Positions 8,352-16,009 of a DNA stretch of 47,547 nucleotides are shown piece by piece. Each line of letters starts with the position of its first letter. The stretch's first letter is position 1. Source of the DNA: an uncultured Collinsella sp. (GTDB lineage Bacteria; Actinomycetota; Coriobacteriia; Coriobacteriales; Coriobacteriaceae); NCBI GenBank assembly GCA_958453935.1, contig CAUDZT010000006.1:1-47547 (forward strand), read 5' to 3'. The notes beneath the pieces are model-generated. The model made no database searches. It was not told the origin of the DNA and was given only the letters and a program-made list of their open reading frames with translations. The translations under genes and the position numbers were made by a program.

Positions 8352-8419
8352 TGCGGCTTGGCGCGATAATTCCATCGTTTTGTGTTTCACTCCGTCCTTG
8401 TATTCGCTTGGAGCTTTTC

Positions 8420-9862
8420 GTGCTTAATAGATTCCGCATGCTTGTCGCCTATGCTTTGACCTTCGCGCTTTGCTGGGTGCCAGGATTTGCGTTTGCTGGG
8501 GACACTGGGGACGGGGCCCAGGATGCTGCGACCGCTCATGGGCTTTCCTATGGGATCGAGGGTTTTGAGCGGTTGGCCACGGGGACCGCTCGTGCTATGG
8601 AGGGCCAGCCTGAGGGCTACCGGTTTCCCGTTGACGAGGACGTGGACCTTGTAGTGGCGCCTGCTGCCGATCGCGTTGTGGTGTGGATATCGCCCAAGGC
8701 GGCCGAGAAGTATGGATTGGATCCGCAGGACAACGAGTGTGTATCGGGTCTCAAGGCCCTCGTCTGTGAGCTCGACAGCGCAAACTCCATGGGAGGTGCG
8801 CAGCTAGGGGACGTTGATCTTCCTTGGTATGTTACGGCGGAAACAACGTTTGATGCCGGCGGGTATACCTATGGCTTTGACGAGCACGGTGCGGATGGGG
8901 ATCGCTATGTGGTGATTGCATCAGCCTCGGGTGATGCCAAGGGCGGCGCGCGCTGGCTTGATAGCGCTCAAATGGTAGAAGCATCGTCTGTCGTGTTGCG
9001 GGATGAGCAGGGTCCCTTGACCTCTCTGGCCTCCTTTTTGGGCGACATCGACTATCGCCCGCTTTGGGTGTCCATAAAAACGAGCGGCCTTGCCCTGCTG
9101 ATCTCCTTTGCGCTGGGCCTGTTCGCCGCGTGGAAGACTATGGGTACCTCGAGCCGCATCAAGGGCCTGCTCGATTCGGTCTTTACGATTCCTATGGTGC
9201 TGCCGCCCACGGTCTGCGGCTTTCTGCTTCTCATGCTGTTTGGCTGCTCGACCGGGGTGGGCCAGTGGCTCATCGCGCACGGCATCTCGATCGTCTTTAC
9301 CTGGCCCGCGGCGGTGATATCTGCCGTGGTAGTGTCGTTTCCGCTGGTCTACCGCACGACGCTCGGAGCCTTCGAGAGCCTCGACACGCAGATGCTCGAC
9401 GCCGCGCGAACCCTGGGATGGTCCGAGCGTCGCATCTTTACCAAGCTTATGATGCCGCTTGGCTGGCCCTCGATTGCCGCCGGCACGGTGCTCGCCTTTG
9501 CCCGCGCGATGGGCGAGTTCGGTTGCACCCTGTTCTTTGCGGGCAACTACGCTGGCATTACCCAGACCATCCCCATCGCCATCTACTTTGAGTGGATGGG
9601 CGGCAACACGTCGGTGGCGCTCTTTTGGGTCATCGTCGTAATCGTGTTCAGCTTCCTGGTCATTCTGTTCATCAATATGTACACGGCGCATTCGCAAAAG
9701 TACCGTGAGCGCGGCCTGTCCCGCGCAGAGCGCAAGCAGGCCAAGCAGCTGGGCGGCCAGACCGATTCGCTCGACCCAGTCGGCGGCGATGCACTGCGTA
9801 TCGATCGCGAGGCGCTGGCCGAGCTTATGCGCGATGACACGGTCGCAAAGGGAGGTCGATAA
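8420..9862 (+). CDS. modB: Molybdate ABC transporter permease ModB with a large extracytoplasmic N-terminal domain
   Basis: The C-terminal 250 residues are a normal ModB permease with about five to six membrane helices. They include the ABC-permease EAA loop (LDAARTLGWSERRIFTKLMMP) that contacts ModC. The first about 205 residues are not part of the usual ModB: a membrane or signal segment (LVAYALTFALCWVPGFAFA) and then a soluble stretch rich in acidic residues. I placed the start at GTG 8420, which has TTGGAG 5 nt upstream and begins the signal-like segment. A longer frame opens at 8351 overlapping the modA stop but has no ribosome binding site. A basic-then-acidic cytoplasmic tail ends the protein. 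Confidence 0.85.
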   Translation: MLNRFRMLVAYALTFALCWVPGFAFAGDTGDGAQDAATAHGLSYGIEGFERLATGTARAMEGQPEGYRFPVDEDVDLVVAPAADRVVVWISPKAAEKYGLDPQDNECVSGLKALVCELDSANSMGGAQLGDVDLPWYVTAETTFDAGGYTYGFDEHGADGDRYVVIASASGDAKGGARWLDSAQMVEASSVVLRDEQGPLTSLASFLGDIDYRPLWVSIKTSGLALLISFALGLFAAWKTMGTSSRIKGLLDSVFTIPMVLPPTVCGFLLLMLFGCSTGVGQWLIAHGISIVFTWPAAVISAVVVSFPLVYRTTLGAFESLDTQMLDAARTLGWSERRIFTKLMMPLGWPSIAAGTVLAFARAMGEFGCTLFFAGNYAGITQTIPIAIYFEWMGGNTSVALFWVIVVIVFSFLVILFINMYTAHSQKYRERGLSRAERKQAKQLGGQTDSLDPVGGDALRIDREALAELMRDDTVAKGGR

Positions 9863-9865
9863 GCC

Positions 9866-10936
9866 ATGTCGCTTGTTCTGGCTATCAAAAAGCGCTATCC
9901 GGGGTACACTCTCGACATGCAGCTTGAGGCCGGCGAAGAGCGCGTGGCGCTGCTGGGCGCCTCGGGTTGTGGCAAGAGCTGCACCTTGCGTTGCATTGCC
10001 GGCGTGGAGACGCCCGACGAGGGCGAGATCGTCGTCAACGGCGTGACCTTCTTTGACTCGGCGGCGGGTATCAACCTGTCGCCCCAGGAGCGCAAGTGTG
10101 CCCTGCTGTTCCAAAACTACCAGCTGTTTCCCAACATGACGGTGGCCGATAACGTATGCGCCGGTGTAAAGGACGCGGGTGACGCCGCCGCGCGCAAAAC
10201 GCTCGCCGAGCGCTATCTGAGCATTTTCGGTCTGGCCGATTTTGCCGATCGCTATCCCGCGCGCCTCTCGGGCGGCCAGCAGCAGCGCGTGGCGCTCGCG
10301 CGCATGGTGGCGGCGCACCCGGGCATCTTTATGTTCGACGAGCCCATGAGCGCGCTCGATGCTTACCTTAAGAGCGCGCTCGAGCAGAACATGCTCGACC
10401 TGTTCGACGTGTGCAACCGCACCGTGCTCTACGTGAGCCACGACATCGACGAAGCGTGCCGCCTGTGCCAACGCATCTGCGTGATGCATAGCGGGCACAT
10501 TGAGGAGATTGGTTCTGTCGAGGACGTAGTTCGCCGCCCGCAGACACTGGCGGCGCTGCGCCTGACGGGCTGCAAGAACACGAGCCGTGCGCGCAAGATC
10601 GGCTACGAAGAAGTTGAGGCCCTCGATTGGGGCATGACCTTTAACGTGGGCCGCGAGGTCCCCGATGATGTGGCGTACCTGGGGATTCGTGCAAGTTACT
10701 TCCATGTTGACAACCGTGCCGAACGGGGCCGCAACAGCTACGATTTGCACGTGGCCCGTGTGAGCGATTCGCGTTTTGAGCGCTTGGTGCTGTTGGATGT
10801 GCCACGTACCGATGCGCCGACTCGCCTGCAGTGGAAGGTCAACAAGGTGGGCGTACCTGTAGAGGAGTTGCCACAGGCGGGGGAGACCTTGCGCATGCAT
10901 TTTGATGCGAGCAGGATTCATTTGGTTTGTCGATAG
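9866..10936 (+). CDS. modC: Molybdate ABC transporter ATPase ModC
   Basis: This 356-residue ATPase energises molybdate import. Walker A (GASGCGKS, about residues 32-39), the ABC signature (LSGGQQQR), Walker B (IFMFDEP) and the H-loop (YVSHD) are intact. After about residue 235 the C-terminal region is long enough for a regulatory domain, but it is not a clear match to the usual molybdate-binding (TOBE/mop) repeat. ATG 9866 follows the modB stop by 3 nt with GGGAGG upstream. A terminator follows at 10948-10985. Confidence 0.92.
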   Translation: MSLVLAIKKRYPGYTLDMQLEAGEERVALLGASGCGKSCTLRCIAGVETPDEGEIVVNGVTFFDSAAGINLSPQERKCALLFQNYQLFPNMTVADNVCAGVKDAGDAAARKTLAERYLSIFGLADFADRYPARLSGGQQQRVALARMVAAHPGIFMFDEPMSALDAYLKSALEQNMLDLFDVCNRTVLYVSHDIDEACRLCQRICVMHSGHIEEIGSVEDVVRRPQTLAALRLTGCKNTSRARKIGYEEVEALDWGMTFNVGREVPDDVAYLGIRASYFHVDNRAERGRNSYDLHVARVSDSRFERLVLLDVPRTDAPTRLQWKVNKVGVPVEELPQAGETLRMHFDASRIHLVCR

Positions 10937-10947
10937 CGCCGGGTAAT

Positions 10948-10985
10948 GCCGTCGGGGGATATAAGCCTCGGCGGCTTTGTTTTTG
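10948..10985 (+). terminator. Terminator after modC
   Basis: A 10-bp stem with two G-U pairs (10948-10957 with 10966-10975) is followed by TTTGTTTTTG. Confidence 0.7.
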
Positions 10986-11367
10986 CCGTTCACCGAATGA
11001 GGGATGACAAACTCTTATCAATCAAGATAATAATTTATTGAATGACGGAACACGACGCTGTCGTACGAATGTCAACGGCGTTCGCATGGTAGATGACCGT
11101 TGATATAGTTGACCTCAACTTGTAAAGGAGGGTGCGCACATGCCGCAGACGACATACATTCGCCGCGTTGCCGCGCGCGCCCTGTATATGGCTCGGAGTC
11201 GCATATGAGCAGGTATGTTCACGGCTCCGGGAGAGACGACACACAGCTAAATAACCGAACGCAAGGCAGGTTCCCCAAAATTCCGGGTTTAGGCGCGGCT
11301 GGGTTTTCGCCACCCACCGTGCAGCAATACCGTAGCTATTCATATTTGGTTCGAGAGGGGAACCGTC
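10986..11367 (+). promoter_or_regulatory. Long leader region of the double-cubane/selenium operon
   Basis: No standard gene fills this 382-nt stretch. It contains a candidate promoter (TTCGCA 11081-11086, 17 nt, TATAGT 11104-11109), a dyad overlapping the -10 (AGTTGA-cc-TCAACT, 11107-11120), a wider dyad (TCAACGG 11072-11078 with CCGTTGA about 11097-11103), and the small ORF at 11140-11208. Immediately before the first reductase gene, GGTTC (11348-11352) pairs with GAACC (11360-11364), placing the GAGAGGG ribosome binding site in the hairpin loop. No known riboswitch class was recognised in 11209-11367. Confidence 0.5.
11140..11208 (+). CDS. Putative 22-residue leader peptide ORF
   Basis: ATG 11140 is preceded by AAAGGAGGG at 11123-11131, among the strongest ribosome binding sites in the window. 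The frame encodes 22 residues (starts MPQTTYIRRVAARA, ends RSRI) and stops at TGA 11206-11208. It is Arg-rich (five Arg) and has no recognisable domain. It sits about 25 nt downstream of a candidate promoter and 160 nt before the first double-cubane reductase gene. It may be a regulatory leader peptide or a real microprotein. It may also be a coincidence of a purine-rich stretch. Confidence 0.35.
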   Translation: MPQTTYIRRVAARALYMARSRI

Positions 11368-12651
11368 ATGGCTGAAGAATTTGATTTCCATCCGATGTGG
11401 GAGAGCCTCGGCATGAATCTTGCCGACCACGACATGCTGCTGGGCGCCGTGGGCCAGATGTACGGCGATATGTTCTTGACGCAGAACAATCGCCCCAAGT
11501 CCACGTCCTACCTGGACTTTGTGGCCAGCAACATCCACAGCGGCCGTATTAAGGAGATGCTCGACAAGAAGGAGGCCGGCGAGGCCACCAAGATCGTCGG
11601 TTCGTTCTGCGTGTACGTGCCCGAGGAGATCGTGCTTGCCTGTGACGGCATTCCCGTTGGCCTGTGCTCGGGCGCCGATTGGGCAACGGACAAGGTCGAG
11701 GAGCACCTGCCGCGCAACACCTGTCCGCTTATCAAGAGCTTTGCCGGCTTTAAGCTGGGCGAGGTCTGCCCCTACATCGAGTCGAGTGACCTGGTGGTGG
11801 GCGAGAACACCTGCGATGGCAAGAAGAAAGCCTACGAGTTCTTTGCCACGCAAAAGAACATGTACGTCATGGATATTCCCAACGTGCACGACGAGTCGAC
11901 GCTCGTGACCTGGAAGGCCGAGGTCAAGAAGCTCGCCGCCAAGATCGAGGAAGAGTGTGGCGTCAAGATTACGCCCGAGCGTCTGAAGGCCGCCATCCAC
12001 GCCGTCAATGAGAAGCGCCGCGCCCTGCAGCGCCTCGCTGCCACGCGCGCTGCCGACCCAGCGCCCATCAGCGGTCTCGACAGCCTGCTGACCGTTCAGG
12101 CCGCCTTTATGGACGACACGCCGCGTCTGACCGGAGCCATCAACGATATGGCGGCTGAGTGCGAGCAACGTGTCGAGGCCGGCGAGGGCGTGGCGCCCAA
12201 GGGGACCAAGCGCATCCTGTACACCGGTACGCCCATGGCTGTGCCCAACTGGAAGCTGTTCAACCTCATCGAGAAGGCCGGCGGCGTTGTGGTGGGCGAG
12301 GAGTCCTGCACGGGTTCGCGCTATTACAAGGACCTGGTCGATGAGTCCGGTGAGACGGTTGACGAGATGCTCGATGCTATCGCCGAGCGCTACTTTAAGA
12401 TCAACTGCGCCGTCTTTACGCCCAACGACCAGCGTATGAAGGACATTGTCCAGATGGCCAAGGACCTGCATGCCGACGGCATTGTCGACGTGGCTCTGCA
12501 GTTCTGCACGCTCTACGAGATGGAGTCGTTTGCCGTGGAGAAGGCTGCCGAGGAGGCAGGCATTCCGTTTATGCACATCACGACCGACTACGCCGGTGAG
12601 GATGCAGGCCAACTGCAAACCAGGATCGAGGCCTTCTTGGAAACCATTTAG
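11368..12651 (+). CDS. Double-cubane-cluster anaerobic reductase paralogue 1 (2-hydroxyacyl-CoA dehydratase D family)
   Basis: This 427-residue protein belongs to the HgdB/BcrBC/double-cubane superfamily. Conserved cluster-binding cysteines are visible in NTCPLIK (Cys119), EVCPYIE, NTCDGKK (Cys149) and EESCTGSRYY (Cys314), with a later INCAVFTPND segment. Characterised double-cubane proteins carry an [8Fe-9S] cluster and, driven by an ATP-hydrolysing activase, reduce small molecules at very low potential. A second paralogue and the activase follow directly. A CoA-dehydratase role is less likely because no CoA-transferase gene is nearby, but an alpha/beta heterodimer of the two paralogues cannot be excluded. 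The natural substrate is unknown. Confidence 0.85.
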   Translation: MAEEFDFHPMWESLGMNLADHDMLLGAVGQMYGDMFLTQNNRPKSTSYLDFVASNIHSGRIKEMLDKKEAGEATKIVGSFCVYVPEEIVLACDGIPVGLCSGADWATDKVEEHLPRNTCPLIKSFAGFKLGEVCPYIESSDLVVGENTCDGKKKAYEFFATQKNMYVMDIPNVHDESTLVTWKAEVKKLAAKIEEECGVKITPERLKAAIHAVNEKRRALQRLAATRAADPAPISGLDSLLTVQAAFMDDTPRLTGAINDMAAECEQRVEAGEGVAPKGTKRILYTGTPMAVPNWKLFNLIEKAGGVVVGEESCTGSRYYKDLVDESGETVDEMLDAIAERYFKINCAVFTPNDQRMKDIVQMAKDLHADGIVDVALQFCTLYEMESFAVEKAAEEAGIPFMHITTDYAGEDAGQLQTRIEAFLETI

Positions 12652-12801
12652 GGCTATCCGTCCCGGCGGCTTTTCCAGGCACCCGATCTTGCCGTTCAAA
12701 CCGTCGCTTGCGTGCGAAAGTACGCGGCGGGCCTCTTTCACGGCAACCTCGGGCACCTGGGAAAGCCGCTTCCTTGGTTGGTTAAAAGGTTTAGGAGTTA
12801 T
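12652..12801 (+). promoter_or_regulatory. Structured intergenic RNA between the two double-cubane genes
   Basis: The gap folds into a long hairpin. Arms of 19 nt at 12666-12684 and 12751-12769 pair with one G-U and two mismatches. Inside them TTGCCG pairs with CGGCAA, and GCGT with ACGC around a GCGAAAG loop. The outer closing stem ends about 32 nt before the second start codon. There is no T-run, so it is not a simple terminator. It could set the ratio of the two proteins or stabilise processed mRNA ends. Confidence 0.6.
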
Positions 12802-13962
12802 ATGTCGGAAAATATTGAGCAGCCGTTGCCCAGCACGTTTGAGGAGTTCAACGAGCAGCGCAAGGCGGCGTTTATTCGCGTCAAGGATTACAAGCAGGCC
12901 GGTAATCGCCTGATCGGTTTTCTGTGCAGCTACACGCCGCTCGAGATTATCGATGCCGCGGGCGCTGCAAGTGTGGCCTTGTGCGGTACGTCCGATGAGG
13001 TGATTCCCGAGGCCGAGAAGGTGCTGCCGGCAAATCTGTGTCCGCTCATCAAATCGACGTACGGCTTTGCCTACTCGCAAAAGTGCCCGTTTACGTACTT
13101 TAGCGACATGATCATCGGCGAGACCACCTGCGACGGCAAGAAGATGTACGAGCTGCTCAACGAGCTCAAGCGCACGCACATTCTGCATCTTCCGCAGGGC
13201 CGCGATCGCGCTTATGAGCGTGAGGGCTGGTACGAGGAGTGCCGCCTGCTCAAGGAGGAGCTCGAGAACTTCTACGGCATCACGATTACCGACGACGACC
13301 TGCGCGCCGCCGTCCGTCGTCGCAACCGCTTGCGTGCGGCCCAGCTCGAGATGTTTGCGTTGCAGGCTAACCAGCCGGCGGCCATGAGCGGCGTCGACCT
13401 GATGAGCACGATGTTTGCCGGTACGTTCAGCTTTGATATCGAGGCCTATACGGAGCAGCTGGAGCAAAAGGTCGCCAAGCTGCGCGAGGCCTACGACGCG
13501 GGCGAGCGCCCGGTTGCGGCGGATGCCAAGCGCATCCTGATCACCGGCTGCCCTGTGGGCGGCGTGATTAACAAGATCGGTCGCACCATCGAGTCCAACG
13601 GCGGCGTGGTCGTGTGCATGGACGATTGCTCGGGCGAGCGCACGGCGGCCATGATGATCGATCCGGAGGCTCCCGACATCCTGCGTGCCATCGCCGACCG
13701 CTACCTGGACATCAACTGCTCGGTCATGACGCCCAACGATGGTCGTATGGAAAACACGCTGGCCATGTGCGAGAAGTATCACGTCGATGGCGTAGTGGAG
13801 AGCGTGCTCCAGGCGTGCCATACCTTTAACGTGGAGAGCGCACGCATGCAGGAAGCTGTCGAGGGTGCGGGCATTCCGTACATGAAGATTGAGACCGACT
13901 ACAGCAACGGCGACATGGGCCAGATTGAGACGCGCATCGCCGCCTTTATCGAGACCCTGTAG
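12802..13962 (+). CDS. Double-cubane-cluster anaerobic reductase paralogue 2
   Basis: This 386-residue protein is the closer match to characterised double-cubane reductases in length and motifs: NLCPLIKSTYGFAYSQKCPF, TTCDGKK, VCMDDCSGERT, INCSVMTPNDGRM and LQACHTFNVES. The cysteines supply the iron-sulfur ligands. ATG 12802 has TTAGGAG 5-6 nt upstream. Compared with paralogue 1 it is about 40 residues shorter, mostly at the N-terminus. The two could be separate homodimeric enzymes sharing one activase, or subunits of one complex. A degenerate GGGAC palindrome follows the stop codon. Confidence 0.88.
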   Translation: MSENIEQPLPSTFEEFNEQRKAAFIRVKDYKQAGNRLIGFLCSYTPLEIIDAAGAASVALCGTSDEVIPEAEKVLPANLCPLIKSTYGFAYSQKCPFTYFSDMIIGETTCDGKKMYELLNELKRTHILHLPQGRDRAYEREGWYEECRLLKEELENFYGITITDDDLRAAVRRRNRLRAAQLEMFALQANQPAAMSGVDLMSTMFAGTFSFDIEAYTEQLEQKVAKLREAYDAGERPVAADAKRILITGCPVGGVINKIGRTIESNGGVVVCMDDCSGERTAAMMIDPEAPDILRAIADRYLDINCSVMTPNDGRMENTLAMCEKYHVDGVVESVLQACHTFNVESARMQEAVEGAGIPYMKIETDYSNGDMGQIETRIAAFIETL

Positions 13963-13968
13963 GACGAA

Positions 13969-13997
13969 CGCGGCAAGGGGACAGCCGCTTTGCCGCA
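13969..13997. repeat. GGGAC-core palindrome (REP-like copy 4, degenerate)
   Basis: GCGGCAAGGGGACAGCCGC with CTTTGCCGCA following makes an imperfect palindrome between paralogue 2 and the activase gene. It resembles the copy at 39796-39826 with two or three changes in the core. Confidence 0.6.
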
Positions 13998-14012
13998 TAG
14001 AAGGAGGATGCC

Positions 14013-14777
14013 GTGGTTGGCATTGGTATCGACATAGGCTCGACGGCCGCTAAGGCTGCGGTGGTGGAGACGGATGGCGCCATTGCGTGGACCTGCGTCA
14101 TGCCGACGGGATATTCGTCGGTTGATGCGGCCGAGCGTCTGCGCTGCGAGCTTACCGCGGCTGGCTATGACGTGGCTGCCGACGACGTGCGCGTGATCGC
14201 GACTGGCTACGGCCGTGTCGCCGTGCCCTATGCGCACAAGGTCGTGACCGAGATTACCTGCCACGGCACCGGTGCCGTGCGCCTGTTTGGCGATCACGGC
14301 ACCGTGATCGACGTGGGGGGCCAGGACACCAAGGTCATTCAGATCAAGGGCGGTCGCGTGGCCAAGTTCGCCATGAACGACAAGTGCGCTGCCGGCACGG
14401 GGCGCTTTTTGGAGATCATGGCCGATCGCCTAGGCATTTCCCAGCAGCAGATGGCCGACCTGGCGCATTCCGGCGAGCCTACCAAGATCAGCAGCATGTG
14501 CACGGTGTTTGCCGAAAGCGAGGTCATCAGCCTGATCGGTCGCGGTGAGCCGCGCGAGAACATCGCACGTGGCGTGATCGACAGCGTGGTCTCGCGCGTG
14601 GCGACCATGGCCGGACAGGCCGCTGGCGCCCCGTACTACCTGACCGGTGGCCTGTGCGAGAACGCCTTCGTGGTGGAGCGGTTGGGCGAGCTACTGGGGT
14701 CGCCGGTGACCACCTCGCCCCAGGCCCGCTTTGCCGGAGCGATCGGCGCGGCTGTCCGCGCCGCCGCCTTGGCCTAG
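14013..14777 (+). CDS. Acyl-CoA dehydratase activase / double-cubane reductase activator ATPase
   Basis: This 254-residue protein belongs to the ASKHA ATPase family (HgdC/BadF type). IDIGSTAAKAAVV is the first phosphate-binding loop and VIDVGGQDTKVI the second. NDKCAAGTGRFLEIMA (Cys125) and SMCTVFAESEVI (Cys163) carry the two cysteines that hold a [4Fe-4S] cluster between two subunits. ATP hydrolysis drives one-electron transfer to the partner double-cubane protein. The start is GTG 14013 with AAGGAGG 5 nt upstream. The glycosyltransferase begins 11 nt after its stop. Confidence 0.92.
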   Translation: MVGIGIDIGSTAAKAAVVETDGAIAWTCVMPTGYSSVDAAERLRCELTAAGYDVAADDVRVIATGYGRVAVPYAHKVVTEITCHGTGAVRLFGDHGTVIDVGGQDTKVIQIKGGRVAKFAMNDKCAAGTGRFLEIMADRLGISQQQMADLAHSGEPTKISSMCTVFAESEVISLIGRGEPRENIARGVIDSVVSRVATMAGQAAGAPYYLTGGLCENAFVVERLGELLGSPVTTSPQARFAGAIGAAVRAAALA

Positions 14778-14788
14778 GGGTGTACCGC

Positions 14789-16009
14789 GACATGCGCATC
14801 CTCAATATCTCGGCACAAAAACCAGATAGCACTGGCAGCGGCACCTACCTTGCCGCGCTCGTACGCGAGCAGATCGAGACGGGGCATCGCGCCGCCGTGC
14901 TTTGCGGCGCGGCACCGGGTGATACCCAAGGCGAGCTGGACCGGCGTGCTGCCGTGTTTGCCGTACCGTTCGAGTCGCCCGAGCTGCCGTTTCCCATCTG
15001 TGGCATGTCCGATGTCATGCCCTATCCCTCCACACGCTATCGTGATCTGACGCCTTCGATGCTCAAGGCATTTGAGCGGGCATTTGCTGCTGCAATCGAT
15101 CGAGCGGTGGCTGAGTTTCGGCCCGATCTGGTGCTCTGCCATCACCTGTATCTGGTGACCGCATTGGCGCGCGAGTGCGTCCGAGGCGTGCCGGTTGTTG
15201 CCGTGTGTCATTCGACCGACCTGCGCCAGCTGCGTTCGCATACGCTCGAACGCGATCGCATCGTAAGTGCGGTTCGTCGGCTCGATGCCGTCTTTGCGCT
15301 CCATGCTGAGCAGGCTGAGCAGATTGACCTGGTGTGCGGCGTCGATGCCGATCGCATCCACGTGATTGGGGCGGGCTACGACCATCGCGTCTTCTGCCGC
15401 GATGCAAGCGTGGCGAGGCAGCCGGGATCGCTTGTGTACGTGGGCAAGATTTGCTTTAAAAAGGGCGTCGAGTCGCTGGTTCGAGCTGTGTCATTGCCGA
15501 TTGACGATGGCGTCCGCCCATCTGGCTTGGTACTTGTGGGCGGCCGCGGGGACGATGCCGAGTACGCGCGTATTGAGCGCTTGACCGCGGCCTCGGATGT
15601 GCCGGTGACGCTGGCGGGGCGCCTGGATAGCGATGGGCTCGTGCGTGCCTACCGCAGTTCCGACGTCTTTGTACTGCCTTCGTTTTACGAGGGTCTGCCG
15701 CTCGTGACGATCGAAGCCCTCGCGTGCGGCTGCAAAGTTGTGGCGACCGATTTGCCCGGCGTTCGTCCCTGGATGGAGGCGATGCTTCCCGGTGCTCCCG
15801 TGACGTGGGTGGCGTCGCCGCGTATGACGGATGTCGACACGCCCGTGGCGGCCGACCTTCCGTTGTTTGAGCGCGCACTGGCAGATGCTATCGCGCAGGC
15901 GCTTGCGGCGCCGCTTTCGACGTTCGAGCCGTCGGCGGTCTCTTGGGAAGCGTGCCTGGCGCGTATACTTAAAGTCGTTGATTTGTTGGAAGGGGGTTCG
16001 TATGGCTAA
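14789..16009 (+). CDS. Glycosyltransferase family 4-like protein, translationally coupled to selD
   Basis: This 406-residue GT-B-fold enzyme shows an N-terminal Rossmann half beginning MRILNISAQKPDSTGSGTYL, a domain boundary near LVYVGKICFKKGVESLVRAV, and the donor-binding E-x7-E motif in YEGLPLVTIEALACG. It should transfer a sugar from a nucleotide donor; the acceptor is unknown. No other envelope or polysaccharide genes are near. Instead it lies between the double-cubane activase and selD, and its last 8 nt overlap the selD start (16002-16009). In selenoneine clusters a glycosyltransferase (SenB) makes a selenosugar from selenophosphate, so a selenium acceptor is conceivable here but unproven. 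Confidence 0.8.
   Translation, partial: DMRILNISAQKPDSTGSGTYLAALVREQIETGHRAAVLCGAAPGDTQGELDRRAAVFAVPFESPELPFPICGMSDVMPYPSTRYRDLTPSMLKAFERAFAAAIDRAVAEFRPDLVLCHHLYLVTALARECVRGVPVVAVCHSTDLRQLRSHTLERDRIVSAVRRLDAVFALHAEQAEQIDLVCGVDADRIHVIGAGYDHRVFCRDASVARQPGSLVYVGKICFKKGVESLVRAVSLPIDDGVRPSGLVLVGGRGDDAEYARIERLTAASDVPVTLAGRLDSDGLVRAYRSSDVFVLPSFYEGLPLVTIEALACGCKVVATDLPGVRPWMEAMLPGAPVTWVASPRMTDVDTPVAADLPLFERALADAIAQALAAPLSTFEPSAVSWEACLARILKVVDLLEGGSYG

Noticed and set aside
11206..11250. Selenocysteine UGA in the small leader ORF
   Set aside because: Reading through TGA 11206 gives only 13 more residues to a TAA with no conserved-looking context and no convincing SECIS.
11035..13998. Open frame of 987 codons on the minus strand
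   Set aside because: It is antisense to the two double-cubane genes, which have clear family motifs and ribosome binding sites. The antisense frame is open only because of high GC3 and its translation has no recognisable domain.
11368..14777. 2-hydroxyacyl-CoA dehydratase operon for amino-acid fermentation
   Set aside because: The three genes fit the superfamily, but no CoA-transferase, acyl-CoA dehydrogenase or electron-transfer flavoprotein gene is nearby and the second paralogue matches double-cubane proteins better. It is kept as an alternative in the feature text.
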